Assembly (NCBI GenBank): GCA_005791535.1
Contig: SXWH01000247.1
Span: forward strand, 1 to 33,410
Length of the DNA stretch: 33,410 bases
Origin: Verrucomicrobiaceae bacterium
Lineage (GTDB): Bacteria > Verrucomicrobiota > Verrucomicrobiia > Chthoniobacterales > Chthoniobacteraceae
Direction of reading: 5' to 3'
The translations under genes were made by a program, and so were the position numbers. Every line of letters begins with the position of its first letter. Position 1 is the stretch's first letter. Of this stretch, positions 15,052-23,627 are shown one piece after another. The notes beneath the pieces are model-generated. The model saw only the letters and a list, made by a program, of their open reading frames with translations. It did not search any database and was not told the DNA's origin.

Positions 15052-15735
15052 ATGAAACACTTGCTCCTTCTCGCCCTCCTCACGATTCCAGCATTCGGCG
15101 AAGCACCATTGCCCGCCAAAACCCGCATGGCGGAGATCGAAAAAATCGCCTACGCCGATTCTTTCTCCGGCGACAAAATCGCGCCCGAATGGAAGGCGGC
15201 GAAGGGAAAGTGGGAAGTGGCTGACGGCGCCCTGCGCGGTTCCGAACTCGCTTCAGACAACCACGGCGCGGTCATTCGCACACCGTTGAAGCTCCAGAAT
15301 CTCGTCATCGCATTCGACGTGAAACTCGACGGCGCGAAACTCACCACGCTCTCCATCAACGCCGAGAAAGGCCACCTCGCCCGCGTCCGCATCGCACCGA
15401 AGCTTTTCGCGGTGCAACTCGACGACCCCGACAAGGAAGGCCCCGAGAAAGGCGCGATGTTCTTCTCCAAGCCCGTCGATATCGCCCCCGGCACGTGGCA
15501 CACGGTCGTGCTCGAAATGGTCGGCGACACCATGATTGGCACGCTCGACGACTCGATTACCGGCCACGGCAGCCACCCTTCGCTCGCTGCGAAGCAAAAG
15601 GTCGCGCCCGGCTTCACCGTCGCGGGCGAAAGCGCGAGCTTCCGCAACGTGCGAATCTACAGCGCCAAAGCGGAACCCAAGGCCGACTGGAAGAAGCCGG
15701 AGCCCTCGAAGCCCGCTAAGCCCGCCGCTCTTTAA
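15052..15735 (+). CDS. Secreted DUF1080-like (concanavalin-fold) protein
   Basis: This 227-aa protein starts with a signal peptide (MKHLLLLALLTIPAFG). The mature part reads as a jelly-roll beta sandwich: YADSFSGDKIAPEWKAAKGKWEVADGALRG, then VIRTPLKLQNLVIAFDVKLDG, APGTWHTVVLEMVGD and GFTVAGESASFRNVRIY. This order is typical of the DUF1080/3-keto-disaccharide hydrolase-like family, common in Verrucomicrobiota and Planctomycetota, and suggests glycan binding or cleavage. The C-terminus is Lys/Pro-rich (KPEPSKPAKPAAL). I chose the ATG at 15052 rather than 15013 because it begins the signal peptide. Its end overlaps the 3' end of thrS on the other strand by 20 bp. Confidence 0.8.
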   Translation: MKHLLLLALLTIPAFGEAPLPAKTRMAEIEKIAYADSFSGDKIAPEWKAAKGKWEVADGALRGSELASDNHGAVIRTPLKLQNLVIAFDVKLDGAKLTTLSINAEKGHLARVRIAPKLFAVQLDDPDKEGPEKGAMFFSKPVDIAPGTWHTVVLEMVGDTMIGTLDDSITGHGSHPSLAAKQKVAPGFTVAGESASFRNVRIYSAKAEPKADWKKPEPSKPAKPAAL

Positions 15736-17788
15736 TCGCGCTCAGAATATCCGCAATCGCCTCGTCGCGTTTCTTCGCGCCGACGTTTCCTTTTCCGTGG
15801 AGACGGACGGACACGTTGCCGGCTTCGAGGTCGCGGTTTCCGAGCACGAGCATCGTGTGGACTTTGCGCTGTTCGGCCTGCTGGATTTTTCCCTGCATCT
15901 TGTCCGTGCCGAAATCACCCTGCGCGCGGACACCGTTTGCGCGGAGTTCGGCGACGATTGCCTTGCCGTAAGCCACGAGCGGTTCGTCCGTGCCAATCGT
16001 GATCACGCTCACCTGCTCCGGCGCGAGCCATAGCGGGAAATTGCCCGCGTAGTGCTCGATGAGGAAGCCGATGAAACGCTCGTGCGTGCCGAGCGGCGCG
16101 CGGTGGATGCACAGCGGCGTCTCGAATGCATTGTCGCGCGTGCGGTATTGCAGCTTGAAGCGCGCGGGCACTGCGAAATCCACCTGGTTCGTGGCGATGG
16201 TGAATTCCTTGCCGATGGCGCTCCACACCTGCACGTCGATCTTCGGTCCGTAAAATGCCGCTTCGTTCGGGACTTCCACGTAATTGATTCCTGATTTGAT
16301 TAGGACGTTGCGCACCATGTCCTCCGTCTTTTTCCAAAGCTCCGGCTCGTCCACAAACTTCTGCCCGAGCTTCGCCGGATCGTGCGTGGAAAAGCGCATC
16401 TGGTATTTCTCAAATCCGAAGATGCGGAAGTATTTCAAATACATCTCATTCACCGCGCGGAACTCCTCCTCGAACTGTTCCTCCGTGCAGTAAATGTGCG
16501 CATCATTCATCTGCATCGAGCGCACCCGCATCAGCCCCATCAATTCGCCCGACTGCTCGTAGCGGTAGCACGTGCCGTATTCCGCGAGACGCAGCGGCAA
16601 GTCGCGATAAGACCGCGGCACCGCGCCGAAAATCTTGTGGTGATGCGGGCAGTTCATCGCCTTGAGGTAATAGCGGTCGGGTTCATCAAGCCGCATCAAT
16701 TCCTCGTCGGTTCTTTTGTAGTCCAAAACCATCGCCTCCAGTTGCTCTGGCGCACGGCCTTTGTCGGTCAATTCGAACACCTGCTCTAGCTTTGGTGCTC
16801 CTCCAACAATGGGCGAAGTCACTCCGTGGATGCGCACGATAGTGGTTCCAACCATAAGGCTTTTTGCACCGGCAATAATCATCCCATGCAATTGGGCGCG
16901 CCGCTCAGTCAGTTCCGCGCGTTTCGCTTTGAACTCATCCAACTCCATCGCCGGGAACATACTCTCCGCATAATACGGCAGATGCCCGCTCGTGAGATAC
17001 ATATTCTCCCGCGCCAGATGCGGCGTGCGCACGCGGTCGTAACCCGCTGCGAACTCCGTCTCCTTCGCCAGCTTCTCCAGCTCCTCGATCAGCACCGTTC
17101 CATTTGGCAGCCACAGCGGGAGGCCGGGGCCTACATCCTCGTCGAAAGTGAAAAGCTCCAGCTCCTTCCCCAGCTTCCGGTGGTCGCGCTTCTTCGCCTC
17201 CTCCACCATCGTGAAGTACTCCTCCATCTGCGTCTTGTTCTTGAACGCAGTGCCGTAAATCCGCTGGAGCTGCGGGTTCTTCTCGTCGCCCTTGTAATAC
17301 GCACTCGCCACATGCGTGAGCTTGAACGCCCCGATATTCCCCGTCCGCATCACATGCGGGCCCGCGCACAAATCCAGAAAATCCCCGTTCTTAAAAAGCG
17401 AAATCTCCTCCCCTTCCGGGATGTCCGCGAGATTCCCGATCTTGAACTTCGACGCATTGCCCGGGCGCTCGCTCAAGCCCCCCAGCCGCCCGCTTTCCGC
17501 CAGCGCCAGCGCCTCCGCGCGCGACACCACCGTGCGCTCGAAAACGTTGTTCGCCTTGATCTCCTTCTTCATCTCCTCCTCGATCCGCGCGAAATCCTCC
17601 GGCGTAATCCGGTGCGAAAGCTCCACATCATAATAAAACCCCTGCTCCACCGGCGGCCCCGCCGCAAACTGCGCCTCCGGCCAGATGCGGAGGATGGCCG
17701 TCGCCAGCACATGCGCCGCGCTATGGCGGAGCCGTTCGAGGTCGGTCATCTGGTTGCGTTGCTCAAGAGTCTTGCGTTCGTCGGACAT
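15716..17788 (-). CDS. thrS: Threonyl-tRNA synthetase lacking a TGS domain and carrying a large insertion
   Basis: ThrRS charges tRNA-Thr. The editing N2 domain starts almost at once (H22-SAA-H26) and has DLCAGPH and KLTHVASAYYKGDEKN. The class II core has SMFPAMELD, MNCPHHH (residue 378 on), CYRYEQSGELMGLMRVRSMQMNDAHIYC and IHRAPLGTHERFIGFLIEH, and the anticodon domain ends with QQAEQRKVHTMLVLG. All catalytic residues look intact. Two oddities stand out: the usual N-terminal TGS domain is missing, and about 85 residues are inserted between MELD and YYLKAMNCP (about 16683-16940), where DNA looks less GC-rich. I chose the ATG at 17788; the frame to 17842 does not supply a TGS domain either. 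The gene overlaps the convergent DUF1080-like gene by 20 bp. Confidence 0.93.
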   Translation of the reverse strand: MSDERKTLEQRNQMTDLERLRHSAAHVLATAILRIWPEAQFAAGPPVEQGFYYDVELSHRITPEDFARIEEEMKKEIKANNVFERTVVSRAEALALAESGRLGGLSERPGNASKFKIGNLADIPEGEEISLFKNGDFLDLCAGPHVMRTGNIGAFKLTHVASAYYKGDEKNPQLQRIYGTAFKNKTQMEEYFTMVEEAKKRDHRKLGKELELFTFDEDVGPGLPLWLPNGTVLIEELEKLAKETEFAAGYDRVRTPHLARENMYLTSGHLPYYAESMFPAMELDEFKAKRAELTERRAQLHGMIIAGAKSLMVGTTIVRIHGVTSPIVGGAPKLEQVFELTDKGRAPEQLEAMVLDYKRTDEELMRLDEPDRYYLKAMNCPHHHKIFGAVPRSYRDLPLRLAEYGTCYRYEQSGELMGLMRVRSMQMNDAHIYCTEEQFEEEFRAVNEMYLKYFRIFGFEKYQMRFSTHDPAKLGQKFVDEPELWKKTEDMVRNVLIKSGINYVEVPNEAAFYGPKIDVQVWSAIGKEFTIATNQVDFAVPARFKLQYRTRDNAFETPLCIHRAPLGTHERFIGFLIEHYAGNFPLWLAPEQVSVITIGTDEPLVAYGKAIVAELRANGVRAQGDFGTDKMQGKIQQAEQRKVHTMLVLGNRDLEAGNVSVRLHGKGNVGAKKRDEAIADILSAIKERRA

Positions 17789-17903
17789 AAAATGGGGCGC
17801 GAAAGTAGCGGACCATCCGTCCTTGGCAATCTCGCGTTCCATCCCCGCGCACCCGCGCCGTGGAGCCGCAACAATCCGTCACACTGCGCCTCCGCTTGGA
17901 CAA

Positions 17904-18440
17904 TTAATCTGACAGCGCCTTCTCCAACGCGTTCAGCGAAGTTTTCCTGACAGCACCATCTTCGCCGAAACGGTAGTAAAGGGAATCGTCATCCACGGAG
18001 AGAGACGTTCCGTAAGTTCCGTAGATGATAGGAGGTGGCGGGCTTGGATCTTTATACGGGGGCAAAACTGCTCGCACCTGCCAGACATTGGCGGTTCCCT
18101 TCTGAAACAAAGTGATCCGTTCCTCCGGCGACGCATCGGAAACATTCTCATGAACTGCCACGGTCCTGCCACTCGGGCTGACCAGAACACGAAACCGATC
18201 CTGCTCCGGAGGCATCCCGAATATCGCCACAGCTTCCGGAGTAAAAATGCTCTTCGCTTCAGCAAGCGAAGCTCCGGTCACGGAATCTGAAAGCACGATT
18301 TTTGGGATGTCTGTCTCGTGCGCAGGTTTGACGTGTTTGATCGCCAAACCGAACTCCGAGAGGCTTCGTTTTGCAGGCGCTTTTACCGTGCTGCACCCGG
18401 CCACCACAACCAGCGCAGCTAGCGCAACAATGCTCTTCAT
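17904..18440 (-). CDS. Putative lipoprotein of unknown function
   Basis: This 178-aa protein has a lipoprotein signal peptide with lipobox VAGC, cysteine at residue 16, so it should be membrane-anchored outside the cytoplasm. I do not recognise the mature sequence. It contains PKIVLSDSVTGASLAEAKSIF, a strand-rich middle (RFRVLVSPSGRTVAVHENV), a Pro-rich linker PYKDPSPPPP and YYRFGEDGAVRKTSLNALEKAL at the end. It sits 18 bp after the nrdA stop on the same strand, possibly co-transcribed, though a role in nucleotide metabolism is unlikely. Confidence 0.75.
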   Translation of the reverse strand: MKSIVALAALVVVAGCSTVKAPAKRSLSEFGLAIKHVKPAHETDIPKIVLSDSVTGASLAEAKSIFTPEAVAIFGMPPEQDRFRVLVSPSGRTVAVHENVSDASPEERITLFQKGTANVWQVRAVLPPYKDPSPPPPIIYGTYGTSLSVDDDSLYYRFGEDGAVRKTSLNALEKALSD

Positions 18441-18458
18441 CAGCGAACAAAAAGCTTC

Positions 18459-21302
18459 CTACTGACAAGCCTCGCAAGTCCCGCCATTCCGCATCGCTTC
18501 GATCGAGCACACGGCTTTTTCCTCGGCGGTGTATTCTTTTTTCTCGGCGGCGGGGCGGCGGTCGCGGTTGGCGCTGTCGATGGCGCTCTTGTTGAGCGTG
18601 CGTAGGTAGTAGGTGGTTTTCAGGCCGCGCTCCCAGGCTTCGCGATACATGAAGCTCGCGGTGCGGGCGTCGCTTTCGCCGAGCCAGAGGTTGGTGCTTT
18701 GCGCCTGGTCGATCCACTTTTGCCGGACTGCGGCGCATTGGAGGATCCAGGTGGGCTGGATTTCAAATGCGGTCTTGTAGAGGCGCTTGAGGTCGGCGGG
18801 GACGCGGTCGATTCCTTGCACGGAGCCGTCGAAGTATTTGAGGTCGGCGAGCATTTCTTCGTCCCAGATTCCGAGCGCCTGGAGGTCGCGCAGGAGGTGG
18901 TCGTTGGTGCGGATGAATTCGCCGCTGGCGTTCGACTTGGTGTGGATGTGTTTATACGTGGGCTCGATGCACGGGGTGCAGCCGAGGATGTTGGAAATGG
19001 TGGCGGTGGGGGCGATGGCGAGGCTGTTGGAATTGCGCATGCCTTGTTTGGCGATGCGGGCGCGGAGGCCGTCCCAATCGAGCCGCGATTTGCGATCCAC
19101 GAGGATGGGGATGCCGCGCTCCTGCTCGAGGAGATTGAGGGTGTCGAGCGGCATGAGGCCGCGGCTCCATTTCGAGCCTTCGTAGCTGGGATACGCGCCG
19201 CGCTCGGCGGCGAGGTCGCTGCTGGCGGTGTAGGCGTAGTAGGCGATGGCTTCGAGGGCTTCGTCGTTGAAATCGACGGCAGCTTCGGAATCGAACGCGA
19301 CTTTTTTGTCGTAGAGCGCGTCTTGCAGGCCCATGACGCCGAGTCCGACGGGGCGGTGGCGCATGTTGGAATTTTTGGCGGCTTCGACGGGGTAGAAGTT
19401 GAGGTCGAGGACGGGGTCGTGCATCCGCATGAGGATGGTGTTGGTGTCGCGGAGCTTGTCGTGGTCGATGGTGCCGTCGGCTTTGAGGTGCGAGGCGATG
19501 TTGACGCTGGCGAGGTTGCAGACGGCGACTTCATCGCTGCTGGTGTTGAGTTCGATCTCGGTGCAGAGGTTCGAATTGTGGATGACGCCGGCGTGGTCCT
19601 GCGGGTTGCGGACGTTTGCGGGGTCTTTCCAAGTCATCCACGGGTGGCCGGTCTCGAAGAGCATTTCGAGCATCTTCTTCCAAAGCTGGAGGATGCGGAC
19701 TTTGCGGCCCCAGATTTTGCCTTCATCGACCATGCGCTCGTATTCTTCGTAGCGCTTCTCGAAGGCCTGACCGTAGATTTCGGGCAGGTCTTTGCAGTCG
19801 CTCGTGCGGAGGAGCGTCCACGTGGCGTCTTTCGGCAGGGTGCCGTCGGAGATGGCTTTGAGGCGCTTCATGAACACGTCTGGAATCCAGTGCGCGGTGT
19901 TCATGTTGTGGGTGCGGCGGCGTTCGTCGCCGGTCTCTTTGCGAAGGTCGAGGAAGTCCTCGATGTCGGCGTGCCAGAGCTCGAGATACGAGCAGAGCGC
20001 GCCGGGGCGCTTGCCGCCTTGGTTTACAGCGATGGCGATGTCGTTGCTGACTTTGAGAAACGGGATGACGCCGGAGCTTTCGCCGTTCGTCCCGTGAATG
20101 TGCGCACCAGCTCCGCGAATCGCGGTCCACGAGCAGCCGAGGCCGCCGGCCCATTTTGAGAGGTGCGAAAAGCGGCGCCATGTCTCGGTGATTTCCTCGA
20201 TGCTGTCGCCGCAGTAGAGCAGGTAGCAGCTCGAAAGCTGGGAGTGCAGAGTGCCGCTGTTGAAAAGCGTGGGCGTGGACGAGCAGGCGCGGCGGCTTTT
20301 GTAGATGCTGTAAAACTCGGCTGCGCGGCCTTCGCGGTCTTTTTCCAAAATGGCGAGGCCCATGGCGACGCGCATCCAGAAAATCTGCGGCGCTTCAAGG
20401 CGCTGGCGTTTGCTGGTGACGGTGTCGGTCTCGTGGATGAGGTAGCGGTCGAACAGCGTCTGGATGCCGATGTAGTCGAACTGCAAATCGGCAAACGGGT
20501 CGAGCGCGGCGGCGAGTTTCGGGAGGTCGAACTCCGCGAGGCGCGGGTCGAGTCGGCGGAGCGCGATGCCTTTCGGGATGTAAGCGAGGAAGGCCTTGCG
20601 GTGCGCTTCTTTCAGCGTCTGCGGGCCGTCGGCGACCTTCCACGGGAGCGTCTCTTCGTAGATGTAGCTGAGCAGGATGCGCGCGGAGAAAAAGCGGGCG
20701 TCGGCATCGAGGTCGAGCAGCGACTTTGCGTTCAGCACGATGGTGTCGCGACGCTCGGTCGGCGAAAGCGAGATGGACGTGGATCGCAAAAGGCGCGCGA
20801 GCAAATCGTCGTCGGAGAGCGTGAGCTTCAGGCCGATTTTTGCAAACGAGATGCGGCTGCGGATGTCCGCGAGCTGCTCGCGTGTGGCGAGCTCCATCTG
20901 CGAATCGGAGTCATCGGAAACCACGCCGCCCATGGCGCGCTCGGCAGCGCGGCGGGCGCGATATTTTCCATACGCAAGAGCGACGCGCGGCTGGCCGATT
21001 TCGATGAGCGTCTCCTCGACCATGTCCTGAAGCTCTTCGATGTGAATGAAACTCGGGCGCTCCTTGCGCATGCGGAATTCGATCTCCGCCTGCACCTGGC
21101 GTCCGATGCTCTCATCCTGCCCTTCGGCAAAGCAGGCTGCCGCGACGGCGCGGGCGATCTTGTGTCCGAGCCACGGCACGACGCGAGGTTTCCCGGAGGC
21201 ATCCGCATTCTGCTGATCGCGGCGGATGACTTGCGGGAACTCGCCGGCTTCGGCGTGTTCGGGTTCGTTCGTGAGGGAGAAGTTGGCTGTGCTGAGACTC
21301 AT
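18459..21302 (-). CDS. nrdA: Class I ribonucleoside-diphosphate reductase alpha subunit
   Basis: NrdA holds the active site that reduces NDPs to dNDPs, with the radical supplied by NrdB. This 947-aa protein begins with an ATP-cone for allosteric activity control (about residues 35-125). Active-site residues are visible: the cysteine in LHSQLSSCYLL (about 358), NLCTE (about 575-582, the Asn-x-Cys-x-Glu triad) and VAVCNLASVNI. The mobile C-terminal thiol pair is CEACQ at the very end. It is longer than E. coli NrdA (761 aa), mostly through the N-terminal region. It follows dcd by 39 bp and belongs with nrdB in one cluster. Confidence 0.96.
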   Translation of the reverse strand: MSLSTANFSLTNEPEHAEAGEFPQVIRRDQQNADASGKPRVVPWLGHKIARAVAAACFAEGQDESIGRQVQAEIEFRMRKERPSFIHIEELQDMVEETLIEIGQPRVALAYGKYRARRAAERAMGGVVSDDSDSQMELATREQLADIRSRISFAKIGLKLTLSDDDLLARLLRSTSISLSPTERRDTIVLNAKSLLDLDADARFFSARILLSYIYEETLPWKVADGPQTLKEAHRKAFLAYIPKGIALRRLDPRLAEFDLPKLAAALDPFADLQFDYIGIQTLFDRYLIHETDTVTSKRQRLEAPQIFWMRVAMGLAILEKDREGRAAEFYSIYKSRRACSSTPTLFNSGTLHSQLSSCYLLYCGDSIEEITETWRRFSHLSKWAGGLGCSWTAIRGAGAHIHGTNGESSGVIPFLKVSNDIAIAVNQGGKRPGALCSYLELWHADIEDFLDLRKETGDERRRTHNMNTAHWIPDVFMKRLKAISDGTLPKDATWTLLRTSDCKDLPEIYGQAFEKRYEEYERMVDEGKIWGRKVRILQLWKKMLEMLFETGHPWMTWKDPANVRNPQDHAGVIHNSNLCTEIELNTSSDEVAVCNLASVNIASHLKADGTIDHDKLRDTNTILMRMHDPVLDLNFYPVEAAKNSNMRHRPVGLGVMGLQDALYDKKVAFDSEAAVDFNDEALEAIAYYAYTASSDLAAERGAYPSYEGSKWSRGLMPLDTLNLLEQERGIPILVDRKSRLDWDGLRARIAKQGMRNSNSLAIAPTATISNILGCTPCIEPTYKHIHTKSNASGEFIRTNDHLLRDLQALGIWDEEMLADLKYFDGSVQGIDRVPADLKRLYKTAFEIQPTWILQCAAVRQKWIDQAQSTNLWLGESDARTASFMYREAWERGLKTTYYLRTLNKSAIDSANRDRRPAAEKKEYTAEEKAVCSIEAMRNGGTCEACQ

Positions 21303-21341
21303 TTGGGCTTGGCTAGGGCTGGTGGTTCGAAGTGAAGAAAA

Positions 21342-21908
21342 CTAAATGCGGGGGACGGTGATTCCGGTCTGCGACTGGTATTTTCCAGCGCGGTCTTTGT
21401 AGCTCGTCTCGCAAATTTCCGCGGCGGCGAGGAAGAGCACCTGCGCGAGGCCTTCGCCTGCATAGATGCGGGCGGGAAGCGGCGTGGTGTTGGAGATTTC
21501 GAGCGTCACGTGGCCTTCCCACTCGGGCTCAAACGGCGTCACGTTCACGATGATTCCGCCCCGGGCATACGTGCTTTTTCCCACGCAGAGCGTGATGACG
21601 TCGCGCGGGATGCGGAAGTATTCCTCGCTGCGTGCGAGCGCGAACGAGTTGGGCGGCACGATGCAGCAGTCCGTTTTCACATCCACGAAAGACTTCGAGT
21701 CGAAGTTTTTCGGATCAACGACTGTGTTGAATACATTCGTGAAAACCTTGAACTCGTTTTCCACGCGCAAGTCGTAGCCGTAGCTAGACAAGCCGTAGCT
21801 AATGACCGGCGCATCACCCTCTTTCCGCACGAGCTTCTCCTCGAAAGGCTCGATCATCCCGTGCTCCTTCGCCATGCGGCGAATCCATGTATCTGCGTGA
21901 ACTCCCAT
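21342..21908 (-). CDS. dcd: dCTP deaminase
   Basis: This 188-aa enzyme deaminates dCTP to dUTP, feeding dTMP synthesis. Conserved features include [13 protein letters not shown] near the N-terminus, [33 protein letters not shown] with the S-x-x-R active-site segment, [34 protein letters not shown] with the catalytic glutamate, and the C-terminal [12 protein letters not shown]. There is no fused dUTPase signature that I can identify. The ATG at 21908 ([22 protein letters not shown]) is preferred over 22031, whose extra residues overlap nrdB. The nrdB-dcd gap is only 8 bp, so transcription is surely shared, tying dCTP deamination to ribonucleotide reduction. Confidence 0.94.
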   Translation of the reverse strand: MGVHADTWIRRMAKEHGMIEPFEEKLVRKEGDAPVISYGLSSYGYDLRVENEFKVFTNVFNTVVDPKNFDSKSFVDVKTDCCIVPPNSFALARSEEYFRIPRDVITLCVGKSTYARGGIIVNVTPFEPEWEGHVTLEISNTTPLPARIYAGEGLAQVLFLAAAEICETSYKDRAGKYQSQTGITVPRI

Positions 21909-21916
21909 TCTGCTCC

Positions 21917-23074
21917 TTAAATCAAATCGTCTTCTGCTGCGTTGGTGACGCTTCCGCTCGTCTGGTATTCGGTCACGCGGGTCTCGAAAAAGTTCTTCTC
22001 CTTGCGAAGGAAGATGACCTCGTCGAGCCACGCAAACGGGTTCGTTTTCACGTTCGATAGCGTCGGTAGACCGAGGCCGGCGAGGCGGCGGTCGGCATTG
22101 TAATCCACGTAAGTGAGGAAGTCGGCCTGCGTCATTCCCACGCCGTCTTCCGGCAGACAGTCGCGCACGAATTCCTTCTCAAGCTCCACGCCTTCGCGCA
22201 TGAATTCCACGAGCTCCGCGCGGAACTCGGGCGTCATGATGTCCGGGTTTTCCGCGAAGAGCTGCGAGAGGATGTAGCGGCCGAGCTCAATGTGGTTCGA
22301 CTCGTCGCGCAGCGTGTATTGGAACATCTGGCCGATGCCCGTCATTTTGTTCTGTCGATGGAGCGAAAGGACCATCGCGAAAAGCGCGTAGAACTGCGTG
22401 CCTTCCATCACCTGCGTGATGCCGAAAATCGCCTTCGCGAACTTCTGCTTGTTCACCGTCTGCGTGAGATCGATGCCCATTTTCAACTCCGGCATCTGGC
22501 GCGTGATGAATGCGTTCTTTTTCTGCACGCTCGGAATGTCCGAAAACTTCGCCGTCACCTCATCGAGGTCGATATTGAGCGAGCCGATGATGTGCAGCAG
22601 CGAATCCATGTGGATGGATTCCTCCGCGATGTGGCGCAGCGATGCGTGCTTCAGCTCAGCGGCCGTGAGGTTGTCCTCGATCACGTGCAGCACCGAATCA
22701 CCCACGATACCTTCCGCGGCGGAGAAATAGCCGACACCCATCTCGATGATCCAACGCTCCTTTTGCGAAAGCGCGTTTGTGTTCCACTGCTGCGAGTCGC
22801 GGGTCATGTCGATGACGTCCGGCTCCCAGTGGTTTGCCTTCATCTGCTTATAAATGCGGTAGGCCTCGTGGTATTTCAGCGGAAGGACGTTCAACTCTGC
22901 GCTGCGCATGCCGTTGATGACCTTCTTTCCGGCAAACCGCGCGCGGGCTTTCGTTTTGTCGAGGCGGAAGGTTTTCGCTCCCATTTTATACACCACAAAG
23001 TTCCCTTCTTCGGTGGAAGTGACTTTGTCGTTGGAAAAGGTCAGGTTTTCAGAGTCGGAAATGGCGGCAGTCAT
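21917..23074 (-). CDS. nrdB: Ribonucleotide reductase beta subunit, class Ic-like (no tyrosyl radical site)
   Basis: NrdB generates and delivers the radical to NrdA. In this 385-aa protein I aligned the metal site to E. coli R2 by spacing: E121 (D84 in E. coli), E152 and H155 (E115, H118), E224 (E204), E258 and H261 (E238, H241). The gaps of 31, 3, 34 and 3 residues are identical. The radical tyrosine (Y122) is replaced by Leu159, and the first ligand is Glu instead of Asp. Both changes mark class Ic R2 proteins such as the chlamydial Mn/Fe enzyme. The pocket phenylalanines F228 and F232 and the C-terminal TEYQ are kept. It is the first gene of nrdB-dcd-nrdA, behind an NrdR box. Confidence 0.95.
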   Translation of the reverse strand: MTAAISDSENLTFSNDKVTSTEEGNFVVYKMGAKTFRLDKTKARARFAGKKVINGMRSAELNVLPLKYHEAYRIYKQMKANHWEPDVIDMTRDSQQWNTNALSQKERWIIEMGVGYFSAAEGIVGDSVLHVIEDNLTAAELKHASLRHIAEESIHMDSLLHIIGSLNIDLDEVTAKFSDIPSVQKKNAFITRQMPELKMGIDLTQTVNKQKFAKAIFGITQVMEGTQFYALFAMVLSLHRQNKMTGIGQMFQYTLRDESNHIELGRYILSQLFAENPDIMTPEFRAELVEFMREGVELEKEFVRDCLPEDGVGMTQADFLTYVDYNADRRLAGLGLPTLSNVKTNPFAWLDEVIFLRKEKNFFETRVTEYQTSGSVTNAAEDDLI

Positions 23075-23107
23075 GGAAAAGTGCGATTAGTTCAAGAGAC
23101 GACAAAA

Positions 23108-23123
23108 CCACAGTATATTGTGG
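23108..23123. promoter_or_regulatory. NrdR box upstream of nrdB
   Basis: CCACAGTATATTGTGG is a near-perfect dyad and matches the NrdR consensus ACACwATATwTwGTGT at 13 or more of 16 positions. It lies 33 bp before the nrdB ATG. NrdR is the ATP/dATP-sensing repressor of bacterial ribonucleotide reductase genes. Boxes usually come in pairs about three turns apart; a second dyad (GCTAC at 23136-23140 with GTAGC at 23148-23152) lies about 28 bp away but fits the consensus poorly. Confidence 0.75.
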
Positions 23124-23144
23124 TCCTGCGACTGAGCTACGCTT

Positions 23145-23174
23145 GCTGTAGCGGTTTGGACACAAAATCGTCAA
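23145..23174 (-). promoter_or_regulatory. Possible nrdB promoter
   Basis: On the minus strand TTGACG (23174-23169) is followed after 18 bp by TACAGC (23150-23145). The -35 is good and the -10 poor. A start near 23138 would place the NrdR box just downstream, compatible with repression. Confidence 0.3.
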
Positions 23175-23183
23175 GCTGCCGGC

Positions 23184-23627
23184 ATGACAAAATTGTTCGA
23201 AAAAGTGCTTGCCCGGTCCCCGCTCGACTCCGCAACCCGCATTAATGTTTGGGTCGCCGAAAATGACGCCGCCGCGAGCCTCGAAAAATCGAGTCCGACG
23301 GCCCTGAAAGGCTCATGGATTCTTGATTTCAGCCCTGTCGGCGAACGCGCAAGCCATGATTTTCGGAAAATTGCCGGCTGTTTTCCTCCAAAAGCCGGTG
23401 ATTGGCACACCTACCGCTTCGATTCTCCAAGCGCGGCCTTCAGTTTCGCCGAAGAATACCGGAAAAGCTCATTCCGGAAGAATTCTCCGGACAGCGCGCC
23501 TGCGGGCAGACCTCGGAAAGCGCCGAGCCACGTAGCGCGAACCACATCGCCCAGCGCGCGAATGCCGAATCGACGCACATGTCGCCAGGAATTCCCCGGA
23601 ATGTGCCGGATGAGCCGCCGGCCGTGA
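23184..23627 (+). CDS. Possible hypothetical protein overlapping the GT2 gene
   Basis: An ATG at 23184 opens 147 codons. The first 75 codons, in the gap before the glycosyltransferase stop, read like a real protein (VWVAENDAAASLEKS, GSWILDFSPVGERASHDFRKIAG, GDWHTYRFDSPS). The remaining codons run antisense to the C-terminus of the convergent glycosyltransferase for 217 bp, where the composition turns Arg/Pro-rich. I do not recognise the family. Either the two genes truly overlap tail to tail, or this frame is chance. Otherwise the 336-bp gap 23075-23410 holds only the nrd control region. Confidence 0.3.
   Translation: MTKLFEKVLARSPLDSATRINVWVAENDAAASLEKSSPTALKGSWILDFSPVGERASHDFRKIAGCFPPKAGDWHTYRFDSPSAAFSFAEEYRKSSFRKNSPDSAPAGRPRKAPSHVARTTSPSARMPNRRTCRQEFPGMCRMSRRP

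Noticed and set aside
18699..21335. Long plus-strand open frames (18699-20159, 20163-21335) opposite nrdA
   Set aside because: They are antisense to a gene with every catalytic motif of NrdA. Their translations are Val/Gly/Asp/Arg-rich shadows caused by high GC at third positions.
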